A stretch of DNA of 35,580 nt from NCBI GenBank assembly GCA_964472425.1, contig CAYYLF010000007.1:1-35580 (forward strand), given 5' to 3'. Origin of the DNA: RUG11867 sp964472425 (lineage in GTDB: Bacteria; Bacillota_I; Bacilli_A; RF39; UBA660). A program made the position numbers and the translations under genes. The notes beneath the pieces were generated by a model, which was not told where the DNA came from, did not search any database, and was given only the letters and a program-made list of their open reading frames with translations. Positions 22,316 to 30,244 of this stretch are shown in pieces (the first letter of the stretch is position 1; each line of letters starts with the position of its first letter).

Positions 22316-22847
22316 GTCACTCCCCCTACTCGCAATTTTCGACCAAAAAGTAGGGGAGTCGCCCCACTTTTCCTTATCAGAGCGTTCCTACTCCTATTGT
22401 CCTCAAATAGCTAGCATTTATTCTTCACTAAATACGCGTGAGAGCATTCGAGAAAACGAAAGACGAAGAGTTCATCACCTCGAAAGCTCAAAATTGATTT
22501 TAAAATCGATTGATTATGAATAAATCCATCAATTCGATAAAAAAATTCTTTTCAGTTAAAAATTAGAATTTTAAAAAATTTGTCAACTTGAATGCCAAAT
22601 TCGTCAGTAAGTATTGCTAGAGAATCGTATCTTATTATATAATGAATATGTAGAATAAAATAGATAATAGAACGAGACAGAGAACTTATCATCTTTTATG
22701 AGAAAACATTCAACTTCTCATAATCTGTATTATGTTAACTTCTTTATTTTAGACAATCTGACCAACTTCCCATAATATTGTTCTTCTATTAACCTACACA
22801 TATACTACATAAACCTGAGTGTTTTTATTTGAAAGGAAAAGATTAAT
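22316..22847. other. Non-coding AT-rich stretch
   Basis: No convincing gene on either strand. It begins with an 11-bp inverted repeat with one bulge (22319-22330 with 22349-22359) whose right arm carries GTAGGGGA, a sequence also present at 22138 and 22233. GATTTTAAAATC is a palindrome near 22496. The right half has a plausible promoter for the 125-aa gene (TTGCTA at 22614-22619, 18-bp spacer, TATAAT at 22638-22643), implying a leader of about 200 nt in which I see no known riboswitch. Confidence 0.5.
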
Positions 22848-23225
22848 ATGTTGATAGATTATAACCGTCTCGCCCAAGACCGCGAATACTTCAGTCAAGT
22901 TATAAACGACATTCAAGAAAAGATTACCGATGTCAATGAGATATCTAAGCTCGAAAGTGTCCTTGCCAACAAACAAGCCAATTCCGAAATCGACCCTATA
23001 AATGCTTCCATCTTGACGGGAGTCCTACGTACTCAAAGGGAAGCTATAATTGAGACACGTAAACAGACCAAAAGTGCTCGCCAAAAAGAGGGTAGACAAT
23101 TGACCATGTCCCCTACTTCGGCTTCCGGCCATCGCGGAATGGTATCCATGGTTTTAATCGTATCTTCGGTGGCCATGACTGCCGTTCTCTATGCTTTACT
23201 CTGGATAGCCCACATCACAAAATAA
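22848..23225 (+). CDS. 125-aa C-terminally membrane-anchored protein, unknown
   Basis: The N-terminal ~85 residues are soluble and helical (D-I-Q-E-K-I-T-D-V-N-E-I-S-K-L-E, then N-A-S-I-L-T-G-V-L-R-T-Q-R-E-A-I-I-E-T-R-K-Q), followed by a Ser/Thr/Gly linker and one membrane helix at about 98-121 (M-V-S-M-V-L-I-V-S-S-V-A-M-T-A-V-L-Y-A-L). Such tail-anchored coiled-coil proteins often act as scaffolds, but I recognise no family. GAAAGGA precedes the ATG. The 3' end overlaps the convergent ZIP transporter gene by 11 bases with no terminator visible between them. The long AT-rich upstream region suggests special regulation. Confidence 0.72.
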   Translation: MLIDYNRLAQDREYFSQVINDIQEKITDVNEISKLESVLANKQANSEIDPINASILTGVLRTQREAIIETRKQTKSARQKEGRQLTMSPTSASGHRGMVSMVLIVSSVAMTAVLYALLWIAHITK

Positions 23226-23955
23226 CGAGACTCGCTCCGACTATAATCATGCCGATTATGAGACCCCAATAAAGAGGTTTCTTTTTATTATATGAAAGTG
23301 CCTCTGGCAACATTTTCTCGATAGACAAAGTTACCATGATTCCAGCCACCAAAATCAAAAACATGCTGACCATCTGATCCGTGATGAAGTTTTTAAAAAC
23401 CGCAAAGGCGAGTAAAGCTCCCAATGGCTCGGCCAATGCCGACAAAAACGTACACTTTAAGGCTTTTTTCACACTTCCCGTCGAATAATAGATGGGCACG
23501 GCAATGCTGATACCTTCCGGTATATTGTGTAAAGCGATTGCCAGACATAGAGACACCCCCAAACTGAAGTCCTGATACGTACTCATGAAAGTAAGTATTC
23601 CTTCTGGCAAATTGTGAAGGACGAGTGCTATGAAACTCAAAATGCCCAGCTTATAAAGATTATTACTCCCCTTCTCTTTCTCGATGAGTCGATTCAATAT
23701 TCCGACGAGTACCACACCAATCGCGAAAAATGTGCTGAAGATGAAAACGCTACCGAGCACTCCGGAACCTATGTTTGGCAAAGAACTCGGAATCAAATCG
23801 AAGACGCTTACCATGAGCATCACGGACAACGACAAACTTATCGAGAAAGTTATAAATTCGTCCTTCTTCTTGACTGGTACGAAGATACCGAGACAACCTA
23901 ACATAGTCGAAAATCCGGCAATAGTAGCCAAAATAAAAGGCCAAAAGAGCTCCAT
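23215..23955 (-). CDS. ZIP family divalent metal transporter
   Basis: 246 residues from the ATG at 23955, chosen because GAGGGGAAG stands just upstream; an in-frame extension to 24144 runs into uppS and has no family similarity. Eight predicted membrane helices. The two ZIP metal motifs H-N-L-P-E-G and H-N-I-P-E-G lie in helices IV and V with their metal-binding His and Glu. The likely substrate is zinc or another divalent ion, imported at the plasma membrane (ZupT/GufA-like). It lies 79 bases downstream of uppS on the same strand. Confidence 0.9.
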   Translation of the reverse strand: MELFWPFILATIAGFSTMLGCLGIFVPVKKKDEFITFSISLSLSVMLMVSVFDLIPSSLPNIGSGVLGSVFIFSTFFAIGVVLVGILNRLIEKEKGSNNLYKLGILSFIALVLHNLPEGILTFMSTYQDFSLGVSLCLAIALHNIPEGISIAVPIYYSTGSVKKALKCTFLSALAEPLGALLAFAVFKNFITDQMVSMFLILVAGIMVTLSIEKMLPEALSYNKKKPLYWGLIIGMIIVGASLVIL

Positions 23956-24034
23956 AATGACTTCCCCTCTCACTTTAAAAATATGCTCTTTTCGACGTTT
24001 TATGCGCAAAAAAAGAGTTCGACATTGTGAACTC

Positions 24035-24742
24035 CTAAGCACTTCCGAACCGTCGATGTCTATTGTTAAACTCCTCGATGGCCTCATCCAAGTTTTCTTC
24101 TGTAAAGTCTGGGAACAAGACATCAGTAAAATAGAACTCTGCATAAGCCGCCTGGTAAAGCATAAAATTGCTTATCCTCTCTTCCCCACTTGTTCGAATG
24201 AGCAAATCAATAGGGGGCAAATCGACATACAGATATCTATATAAATCGCTTTTATCGAAAGTATCTAAACTAAGTTTCTCGCTCTGTACCTCCTGGACCA
24301 CCTTCACGAGCGCGTCGACTATCTCCTCTTGCCCGCCGTAGTTCAAACAGATGTTCAAAGTCCCCTTCTTGCCCCCGGCCGACTGACGAATTATCTTGTC
24401 CATGGCCGCGACCACGTCATCCCTGAGGTTTACTTTTCTTCCTGAAAACACGACGCGAATACCGTTGTCCATGACCTTTTTCATCTTCTTTTGGAAGAAG
24501 GTGATGAACAGATTCATGAGATATTTGACTTCCTCTTCGCTTCTTTTGAAATTGTCGGTCGAAAAAGCATAGACGCTTACGACCTCGACTCCTCTTCGAA
24601 ACGCATGTGTGACCATCCGCTCGAACGCTTTGCTTCCTTCCAAGTGTCCGGCACTCCGCTTGAGCCCTCTCTTGACGGCCCACCGACCGTTCCCATCCAT
24701 TATGATGGCCACATGTTTGGGTATTTCTATACATTCTTTCAT
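24035..24742 (-). CDS. uppS: Isoprenyl transferase, undecaprenyl diphosphate synthase
   Basis: cis-prenyltransferase of 235 residues making the C55 lipid carrier for peptidoglycan. N-terminal H-V-A-I-I-M-D-G-N-G-R-W with the Mg-binding Asp16, then G-H-x-x-G, S-x-Y-A-F-S-T-D-N-F-K-R, and the C-terminal R-T-S-G-E-E-R-I-S-N-F and E-F-Y-F-T-D-V-L-F-P-D-F. The start at 24742 is supported by GAGGAGC eight bases upstream; a longer reading from 24796 is not. It is divergent from the Asn-Ser-Ala repeat gene. The usual partner cdsA is not here. Confidence 0.95.
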   Translation of the reverse strand: MKECIEIPKHVAIIMDGNGRWAVKRGLKRSAGHLEGSKAFERMVTHAFRRGVEVVSVYAFSTDNFKRSEEEVKYLMNLFITFFQKKMKKVMDNGIRVVFSGRKVNLRDDVVAAMDKIIRQSAGGKKGTLNICLNYGGQEEIVDALVKVVQEVQSEKLSLDTFDKSDLYRYLYVDLPPIDLLIRTSGEERISNFMLYQAAYAEFYFTDVLFPDFTEENLDEAIEEFNNRHRRFGSA

Positions 24743-24828
24743 AAACAATAGCTCCTCAAATATATATTCTACAATAAACTTATTCGAATTAGTCATAATA
24801 CTTTGTAACTTTACTGTAAACTGCCACT

Positions 24829-24869
24829 TATTACCACGAATTTACTCTGCATCTCTAGCCACAATAATA
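24829..24869 (+). promoter_or_regulatory. Candidate sporulation-type promoter of the NSA-repeat gene
   Basis: TATTA (24829-24833), 16 bases, CAT (24850-24852), then GCCACAATAATA (24858-24869), the same blocks as before spoIVB with only one base of spacing difference. The GGGAGGT ribosome binding site follows at once. Confidence 0.4.
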
Positions 24870-24883
24870 GTGGGAGGTTAATT

Positions 24884-25048
24884 ATGAATAAGTCTAGTAA
24901 CAGTGCACGTTCTCATGCACAAAACAGCAACAAAAACTCAGCTAGAAATTCGGCAAAGAATTCAGCAAAAAATTCTGCTAGAAATTCGGCCAACGCTAGA
25001 AATTCTGCTAGAGCAAACGGCTGCAGCAACAACAATTCAAATAATTAA
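24884..25048 (+). CDS. 54-aa Asn-Ser-Ala-Arg/Lys repeat protein, possible spore protein
   Basis: GGGAGGT stands ~6 bases before the ATG. The 54-residue protein is built from N-S-A-R/K units (N-S-A-R-N-S-A-K-N-S-A-K-N-S-A-R), basic, with no hydrophobic residues to speak of and one Cys (C47) in an Asn/Ser-rich tail. It must be soluble and probably unfolded in isolation. Its upstream region shares an unusual motif with spoIVB, and Asn/Ser/Ala/Gln-rich repeat proteins are typical of gamma-type small acid-soluble spore proteins and coat peptides, so a spore role is a fair guess, though the sequence does not match a SASP signature I know. A strong terminator follows. Confidence 0.65.
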   Translation: MNKSSNSARSHAQNSNKNSARNSAKNSAKNSARNSANARNSARANGCSNNNSNN

Positions 25049-25056
25049 TTCAATTT

Positions 25057-25082
25057 AAAAAAGGGACGCTCTCCCTTTTTTA
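25057..25082. terminator. Bidirectional terminator between the NSA-repeat gene and xerD
   Basis: Stem AAAAAGGGA/TCCCTTTTT with a 5-base loop, A- and T-runs on both sides. It serves both convergent genes. Confidence 0.85.
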
Positions 25083-25949
25083 ATTATCTCGTGGATTGTA
25101 TTCGTCGTAATCTCTTTTCAAAGTCTCATTCGCCACGTGCGTATATATCTCTGTCGTTCCGAGCTCGGCATGACCAAGTAACTCCTGGATGAACCTTATG
25201 TCTGCCCCATTTTGTAAAAGATGAGTCGCGAACGAATGTCGCAAAGTATGGGGGCTTATGCTCTTTTTTAATTCGATTTCTTGAGCCCTCTTTTTGATAA
25301 TTTTGAAAACCGTCTGGCGAGTCAAACCCTTCCCGTGATTGTTCAAAAACAAGGCATCGGTGAGAGTGCCTTTGAGCATCTTAGGTCTCACATCTTTGAT
25401 GTATTTTTCCAAATACTCGGTAGTCACATCGTTCAAAGGTACGATTCTCTCCTTCGAGCCTTTACCCATCACCTTGACTAGAGATTCTCCTAAATTTACG
25501 TTTTCCAGCCTAAGATTCACGAGCTCACTTATTCGCAACCCCGTACTGTAAAGCAACTCCAAAATGCATCTATTGCGAAAAGAAAAATTGTCGTTCGGTT
25601 CGAAATCTAATAATCGGTCTACCTCCTCGATTGTGAGGACATCCGGTAAATGTTTTCCTATCTTCGGCCCTTCTATCCCGTCCATCGGACTCACGCGAAT
25701 ATAATTCTTTTTCACTAAAAAGTCGTAAAACATGCGAAGCGACGACAGCTTTCTCGCCAAAGACTTCTCTTTCAAATCGGAAAGTTTTTTTATGTACTTT
25801 CTGACGTCGTCGTTGCAAACCTCAACAAATTCTTTTTTGCCCAATTCTTTTTTAAACAGCTTTAAATCATTTACATAAGAAAGTATAGTATTCTCCGAAT
25901 AATTTTTGACAAATCTTAACTCACTTTTAAATTCGTTTATATAATCCAT
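25080..25949 (-). CDS. xerD: Site-specific tyrosine recombinase XerD/XerC
   Basis: 289 residues, typical Xer length. It resolves chromosome dimers at dif before division, working with FtsK, which is also in this window. N-terminal SAM-like core-binding domain (about 1-90), catalytic domain (about 100-285) with all active residues: R139, K163, H234, R237, H260 and nucleophile Y269, in S-T-G-L-R-I-S-E-L, P-H-T-L-R-H-S-F-A-T-H-L-L-Q-N-G-A and L-G-H. No dif site was identified here. A CTAGT-AAATG-ACTAG inverted repeat lies in the divergent promoter region shared with rarA. Confidence 0.93.
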   Translation of the reverse strand: MDYINEFKSELRFVKNYSENTILSYVNDLKLFKKELGKKEFVEVCNDDVRKYIKKLSDLKEKSLARKLSSLRMFYDFLVKKNYIRVSPMDGIEGPKIGKHLPDVLTIEEVDRLLDFEPNDNFSFRNRCILELLYSTGLRISELVNLRLENVNLGESLVKVMGKGSKERIVPLNDVTTEYLEKYIKDVRPKMLKGTLTDALFLNNHGKGLTRQTVFKIIKKRAQEIELKKSISPHTLRHSFATHLLQNGADIRFIQELLGHAELGTTEIYTHVANETLKRDYDEYNPRDN

Positions 25950-26048
25950 TCTACACCACCACTATACACAAATTATAACATTTTAACTAGTAAATGACTA
26001 GGATTTGTTCTATAATATTGTTTATGCAGTATGGAAAGGATGATACAT

Positions 26049-27251
26049 ATGGAACTTCTCGCGAACACCTTGCGCCCTAAAACTTTGAAGGACATAATAG
26101 GCCAAGACGCTCTTGCCGGCAAAGACGGGCTTCTTACGAATCTCGTCAAACACAAACGTCTATTCTCCATGATTTTGTGGGGTAAACCTGGCACGGGAAA
26201 GACCTCCATCGCAAGTGCTTTAGTAAACGAACTGGGAGTTCCGTATCGCATGTTAAATGCGACCATCAATAACAAGACCGACTTCGATATAGTCATCGAA
26301 GAAGCTAAGATGAACGGCGAAATGATACTAATCATGGACGAAATTCACCGCCTCAACAAAGACAAACAGGACCTCCTTCTCCCCTATGTCGAAAGCGGCC
26401 TCATCATCTTGATTGGTCTCACGACGGCGAATCCCTACTACTCCATCAATCCTGCCATCCGAAGTCGCGTCCAAATCTTCGAACTCAAAGATTTGAGCGA
26501 AGACGACATCGTAAAAGGCCTCAAAAAAGCCGCCAAAAACTTGGATGGATGTGAAGTCAAGAACGATGCTCTCAAATACATCGCAGGCGTCTCGAACGGC
26601 GATTTTAGAAGTGCTCTCAATACTTTAGAGATGGCTTACTATCTCTCGAAAGACCATAAAATAACGATGGACATTCTTACCACTATAGAAGACAAACCCG
26701 TACTTTACACGGACAAAAACGGAAACGGTCATTACGAACTTTTGAGCGCCTTTCAGAAGTCTATTCGCGGCTCCGACGTAAACGCGGCCATCTACTACCT
26801 CGCGATGCTTCTAGAAATCGGCGACCTCGACAGCCTTTTTCGAAGAATGACCGTCATAGCCTACGAAGACATCGGCCTTGCCAATCCTGGTATAGGACCG
26901 AAAGTACACGCAGCCGTCGAAGCCGTCAAAATGCTCGGAATCGACGAAGGTCGTATACCACTGGCCGTCGTCGTATCCGAAATGGCACTTTCCCCCAAAT
27001 CGAACAGTGCCTACCTCGCCATAAACGCAGCTTTGGACGACATCAGAAAAGGAAATATAGGCGATATTCCCGAGGTGATAAAAGGTCATTCTCCCAAATA
27101 CCGCTATCCGCACGACTATCCTCCGAATTATTGGGTCGACGAAACGTACTTGCCGGCCAACTTGAAGAATAGAATATATTACAAACCTAAAAATGACGCC
27201 TATGAACGAAATCTCTATAAAGGCGATCAAGAAAGAAGGAAAAAAAGATGA
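26049..27251 (+). CDS. rarA: Replication-associated recombination protein RarA (MgsA)
   Basis: AAA+ ATPase of 400 residues related to clamp-loader subunits; it acts at stalled replication forks. The N terminus L-A-N-T-L-R-P-K-T-L-K-D-I-I-G-Q is the family signature. Walker A is G-K-P-G-T-G-K-T (45-52), Walker B M-D-E-I-H-R (D97, E98), followed by sensor 1 G-L-T-T-A-N-P-Y. The C-terminal tetramerisation part holds K-S-I-R-G-S-D and Y-E-D-I-G-L-A-N-P. Start 26049 is preferred because GGAAAGGATG precedes it; ATGs at 26031 and 26040 overlap that site. It overlaps gpsA by four bases. Confidence 0.94.
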   Translation: MELLANTLRPKTLKDIIGQDALAGKDGLLTNLVKHKRLFSMILWGKPGTGKTSIASALVNELGVPYRMLNATINNKTDFDIVIEEAKMNGEMILIMDEIHRLNKDKQDLLLPYVESGLIILIGLTTANPYYSINPAIRSRVQIFELKDLSEDDIVKGLKKAAKNLDGCEVKNDALKYIAGVSNGDFRSALNTLEMAYYLSKDHKITMDILTTIEDKPVLYTDKNGNGHYELLSAFQKSIRGSDVNAAIYYLAMLLEIGDLDSLFRRMTVIAYEDIGLANPGIGPKVHAAVEAVKMLGIDEGRIPLAVVVSEMALSPKSNSAYLAINAALDDIRKGNIGDIPEVIKGHSPKYRYPHDYPPNYWVDETYLPANLKNRIYYKPKNDAYERNLYKGDQERRKKR

Positions 27252-28174
27252 AAGTGACCATATTAGGTTCGGGCGTATACGCCAAAGCTATTTCGAATGT
27301 ACTTCTCCACGACGGCAACGATGTGACCATGTGGACTGAAAAAGCCGATTTAAAGAAAGTTCTCGCCCGGGAAGGAACTCGCCTTACGAATTCTTTCGAA
27401 GAAGCTGTCCATGAAACAGAAGTTGTATTCGTTCTTACGGGAAGCCAATTCGTAAGAAGCGTATTAGAAGGTATTGCTCCATTCGTTCGCGAAGATGTTC
27501 TCGTCGTCCTCGGCTCGAAAGGACTCTTAGAAGACGGCACCCTCATGACTGACTTAGCACAGGAAATATTGCCGAACAATGCTTACGCCGTCATTTCTGG
27601 GCCCACATTTGCCGTCGATATTGCCGCCCTCGAACCCGTCGGATTCACGATTGGTACGACTTCCGCGGACGACTTTCACAGACTCGAAAAGTGCCTCATC
27701 TCCCCCACTCTCGAACATTCTAAAGATACTCTAGCCATCGAAATGTGCGGTTCACTCAAAAATGCCTATGCCATAGGAAGCGGAATATTGAGTGGCTTCA
27801 ATTTTGGCCCGTCGACGACCTGTCTCTACATCTCCAAAGTTTTAAATGAAATGGGGCACATCTTCGAAGCGATGGGCGCATCTGCATCCTCGACGACGAC
27901 TCTCGCCGGCGTCGGAGACCTCGTTCTCACGTGCACGAGCCCGAACAGCCGCAACTACACCTTCGGTACTATTCTAGCTCTCGGATCTCCCGATCAAAGC
28001 CGCGAATACCTACGAGCCAACACAGTCGAAGGTTACGAAAATCTCCGTGCCTATGTTGCCCTCTTTGAACGCAAAAAAATAGACGCTCCCATCATGAACT
28101 GTGTGTACGATATCGTCGAGGGAAAGTCTTCTTCGCAAAACTTGATAAAATTACTTCTAAAAAAACAAGTATAG
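27248..28174 (+). CDS. gpsA: Glycerol-3-phosphate dehydrogenase [NAD(P)+]
   Basis: 308 residues. It reduces dihydroxyacetone phosphate to sn-glycerol-3-phosphate, the backbone of membrane lipids. Rossmann motif G-S-G-V-Y-A-K-A (slightly different from the usual G-x-G-x-W/F-G-T/S-A), S-K-G-L, the S-G-P-T-F-A loop, the catalytic Lys in C-G-S-L-K-N, and G-V-G-D-L-V-L-T-C-T-S, R-N. The start overlaps the rarA stop (ATGA), so the two are co-translated. It is convergent to cotE. The Y-A in place of W-G in the nucleotide loop is a minor oddity. Confidence 0.93.
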   Translation: MKVTILGSGVYAKAISNVLLHDGNDVTMWTEKADLKKVLAREGTRLTNSFEEAVHETEVVFVLTGSQFVRSVLEGIAPFVREDVLVVLGSKGLLEDGTLMTDLAQEILPNNAYAVISGPTFAVDIAALEPVGFTIGTTSADDFHRLEKCLISPTLEHSKDTLAIEMCGSLKNAYAIGSGILSGFNFGPSTTCLYISKVLNEMGHIFEAMGASASSTTTLAGVGDLVLTCTSPNSRNYTFGTILALGSPDQSREYLRANTVEGYENLRAYVALFERKKIDAPIMNCVYDIVEGKSSSQNLIKLLLKKQV

Positions 28175-28191
28175 CCTAATCTGCTATACTT
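28157..28191 (-). terminator. Terminator of cotE (and partly gpsA)
   Basis: Perfect 9-bp inverted repeat AAGTATAGC/GCTATACTT. On the minus strand it is followed by seven T within eight bases; on the plus strand the tail is only moderately T-rich. Confidence 0.75.
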
Positions 28192-28754
28192 TCTTCATTT
28201 GTGACGACCGTTGGCTCCTCGACCAAATAATTCTCATTGACACTGTTGTCTATTTCCTCGTAAACGGCCTGAGGTACTTCGTCGTCGATGATTTCTTGAT
28301 AATCGTCGTAACTATCGTCGACATTTACTCTTATCTTGGTATCGCCGACGACCTCGATGCCCATCTCTTTACGTACACTGAAGACTATGTTATCGCCATC
28401 GACCGCAACATCGATTACGTTCGGATCCGATAGAGAACTGACGATGACTTCCGTATTGCTCGTAAGTTTGTTCCCGTTGGTTAGAGGAACGTTCATCTTG
28501 TCATTATAACCGTACGTTCCCGTCGCCACTCCCGTTTTGGTATCGTTATCGTAAGAATACCATACATTTACGTCAAAACTTCCGTTCACATACGTATCGC
28601 CCCCGGACATGACTCCGTTGAACTTGTTGTTTATAATCCAACAACCCAATACCGTATCGGGCTTCTCCGCTGGCTTGATGGTGTATTTGTTCGTCGTTGC
28701 CTTCTTTCCCTTTCCGACGACTGCCTTAGTGACGATTTCTTTAAAATATGCCAT
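28176..28754 (-). CDS. cotE: Outer spore coat morphogenetic protein CotE
   Basis: 192 residues, close to the ~181 of B. subtilis CotE, the organiser of the outer spore coat around the forespore. Diagnostic parts: Y-F-K-E-I-V-T-K-A-V-V-G-K-G-K-K (residues 3-18), L-G-C-W-I-I-N-N-K-F (36-45), D-V-N-V-W-Y-S-Y-D-N-D-T-K-T (60-73) and E-V-V-G-D-T-K-I-R-V near 135. The C terminus is acidic, as in the family. AGGAGG precedes the ATG at 28754. A SigK-like promoter lies upstream. CotE is restricted to spore-forming Bacilli, which helps place the organism. Confidence 0.93.
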   Translation of the reverse strand: MAYFKEIVTKAVVGKGKKATTNKYTIKPAEKPDTVLGCWIINNKFNGVMSGGDTYVNGSFDVNVWYSYDNDTKTGVATGTYGYNDKMNVPLTNGNKLTSNTEVIVSSLSDPNVIDVAVDGDNIVFSVRKEMGIEVVGDTKIRVNVDDSYDDYQEIIDDEVPQAVYEEIDNSVNENYLVEEPTVVTNEESIAD

Positions 28755-28762
28755 TCTAAAAA

Positions 28763-28791
28763 CCTCCTATTCTAAATTATGCCGAAAAGTA
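28763..28791 (-). promoter_or_regulatory. SigK-type promoter of cotE
   Basis: On the minus strand, AC, a 17-base spacer, then CATAATTTA, which fits the B. subtilis SigK pattern AC-N16/17-CATANNNTA at every specified base. It lies about 15 bases before the start codon region. B. subtilis cotE also has a SigK promoter (P2). Confidence 0.6.
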
Positions 28792-28802
28792 GTCTTTTGT
28801 AC

Positions 28803-28829
28803 CAAAAAAAGACGAAATAACTCGTCTTA
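28803..28829 (-). terminator. Terminator of the anchored unknown gene
   Basis: Hairpin AAGACGA/TTCGTCTT with a run of seven T on the minus strand, overlapping the stop codon and separating this gene from cotE. Confidence 0.8.
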
Positions 28830-29714
28830 ATAACACATATCTCCCATCGAAGTCTCGGCCGTGTAAGTATTTATGACCTCGTATTCCAACTTGCTGTTCT
28901 CGATTGTATAAACCCTTTCTTCGAAAGTGCTCACATTTCCGGAGTCGATACTTTCAGGTTTCTGGAAAAGATAATATATTTTGTCACCATCCAACTTCAA
29001 AGTCGTATAATTTCGACTGAGATTGGTATACCCGAATTGATTCGTATACCATATGTTCTGGCGCGTAAGCAAACTCGTCGTCGCAGGATGGATGACGAAC
29101 GACGTCAAAGTAGAACTGCAGTTATCTATCGGAGTAAACTCCTGACTTATGAGATTCAAATTGTCATCGAAAATATAGAGATAATTGGCCCGTCTCGTCT
29201 CCAGCGAATCATTTATACTCGTCGCCACGGCGAGGTAATCCTTTCCATCTCTACCACGGATGACTCTGAAAAATTTGTCGTTGTAGGCCTTATCCAATTG
29301 ACCCGTCTCGAACAGCTGAGCCCTTTGAGTGGTCACATTGTTGCCAACCTCATTAGAAAACAAAACGACATCTTTAAAAGTACCCGTAACTACCTCTTTC
29401 CTTGCATATCTGCTTGCCAACTCGGTTCCTTCTAAACTCTCAATTCTATAAGTATAATTGACTTCGATATCCAAATCTTTACCGTTTATGTATGCCTTGT
29501 ATCTCTGTATGATAGAAGAACCATCCTGCTTCGAATTCAAAAATCTGAGTGTACCCTTAGGTTGCTCCTGCGTACCACTTGGATTATCTCCACCAGGACC
29601 ACCTGTTCCCGTCTTCGAATTGATAAATAAGTACGCTCCGACTGTGACCGCCAATGCGAGAACCAATATCACAAAAACTTTGATGAGCATATTTCTTTGC
29701 CTTTTAGTCATCAT
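28827..29714 (-). CDS. Membrane-anchored extracytoplasmic protein, unknown
   Basis: 295 residues. Basic N terminus (T-K-R-Q-R-N-M-L-I-K) then one membrane helix (about 11-31, F-V-I-L-V-L-A-L-A-V-T-V-G-A-Y-L-F-I), a Gly/Pro/Asn linker (36-55) and a beta-rich exported domain with Y-I-N-G-K-D-L-D-I-E-V-N-Y-T-Y-R-I and Y-L-Y-I-F-D-D-N-L-N-L-I-S-Q-E-F. I recognise no family. Start ATG-ATG after GGGGAA. It lies directly upstream of cotE on the same strand but a terminator separates them, so co-regulation is not implied. Codon use is like its neighbours. Confidence 0.78.
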   Translation of the reverse strand: MMTKRQRNMLIKVFVILVLALAVTVGAYLFINSKTGTGGPGGDNPSGTQEQPKGTLRFLNSKQDGSSIIQRYKAYINGKDLDIEVNYTYRIESLEGTELASRYARKEVVTGTFKDVVLFSNEVGNNVTTQRAQLFETGQLDKAYNDKFFRVIRGRDGKDYLAVATSINDSLETRRANYLYIFDDNLNLISQEFTPIDNCSSTLTSFVIHPATTSLLTRQNIWYTNQFGYTNLSRNYTTLKLDGDKIYYLFQKPESIDSGNVSTFEERVYTIENSKLEYEVINTYTAETSMGDMCY

Positions 29715-29794
29715 AGCAATTCCCCTTCTCTTATCACAATTTTATCACAAAGCCGAATCATTTTCATCATCCATTAGTGAGACTTCCAGTAAAC

Positions 29795-29823
29795 TTTACA
29801 CTTGCCAAAACCGATTATATAAG
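29795..29823 (+). promoter_or_regulatory. Promoter of the HIT gene
   Basis: TTTACA (29795-29800), 17-bp spacer, TATAAG (29818-29823), in the divergent region between the anchored unknown gene and hit. Confidence 0.5.
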
Positions 29824-29854
29824 TTAATATATTTATTAGGAGAGTGAAAATAAA

Positions 29855-30223
29855 ATGGATGTATTTTGTAAAATAATCAAAGGTGAGTTACCTGCCAATG
29901 TTGTATACGAAGATGAGCACGTTCTTTCTATCATGGACGCGTCCCCTTTTATGCCAGGGCATGTACTTATTATACCTAAAAATCATTACACGACTATCCT
30001 CGACATGGATGACGAAATAATCGTCAAAATACACGAGACTGCCAAGATGCTTATTTCTCGCATGGAAGAACGTTACGAGGATATCGAAAGTGTCAAAGTA
30101 GTCGTGAACTATGGCGAGGAGCAAAAGGTCAAACATTATCATATGCACCTGATACCAATATACGAAGGTCGCAAAAAACCTCACATCACCCAAGAAGAAT
30201 ACTGCGAAATATTAAAAAAATGA
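29855..30223 (+). CDS. hit: HIT family nucleotide-binding hydrolase
   Basis: 122 residues. Histidine-triad protein that hydrolyses nucleotide phosphoramidates or dinucleoside phosphates. N-terminal C-K-I-I-K-G-E-L-P-A-N-V-V-Y-E-D, then P-F-M-P-G-H-V-L-I-I-P-K-N-H and the triad H94-x-H96-x-H98 in K-H-Y-H-M-H-L-I-P. Slightly shorter than the ~135-145 usual in Bacilli, lacking part of the C terminus. AGGAGAG precedes the ATG. It is convergent to recO and shares a terminator with it. Confidence 0.92.
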   Translation: MDVFCKIIKGELPANVVYEDEHVLSIMDASPFMPGHVLIIPKNHYTTILDMDDEIIVKIHETAKMLISRMEERYEDIESVKVVVNYGEEQKVKHYHMHLIPIYEGRKKPHITQEEYCEILKK

Positions 30224-30244
30224 CTTCATAATGACGTCATTTTT
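30216..30244. terminator. Bidirectional terminator between hit and recO
   Basis: Stem AAAAATGAC/GTCATTTTT (30216-30224 with 30236-30244), overlapping both stop codons. Confidence 0.75.

Noticed and set aside
22314..22523. 69-codon ORF on the plus strand after the structured RNA
   Set aside because: Starts at a GTG in the terminator's T-run with no ribosome binding site. The composition is not protein-like.
23956..24144. N-terminal extension of the ZIP transporter
   Set aside because: It would overlap uppS and lacks homology. GAGGGGAAG marks the start at 23955.
25988..26002. CTAGT-AAATG-ACTAG between xerD and rarA as a dif site
   Set aside because: Too short and without the two 11-bp XerC/XerD half sites. 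Only a weak operator candidate.
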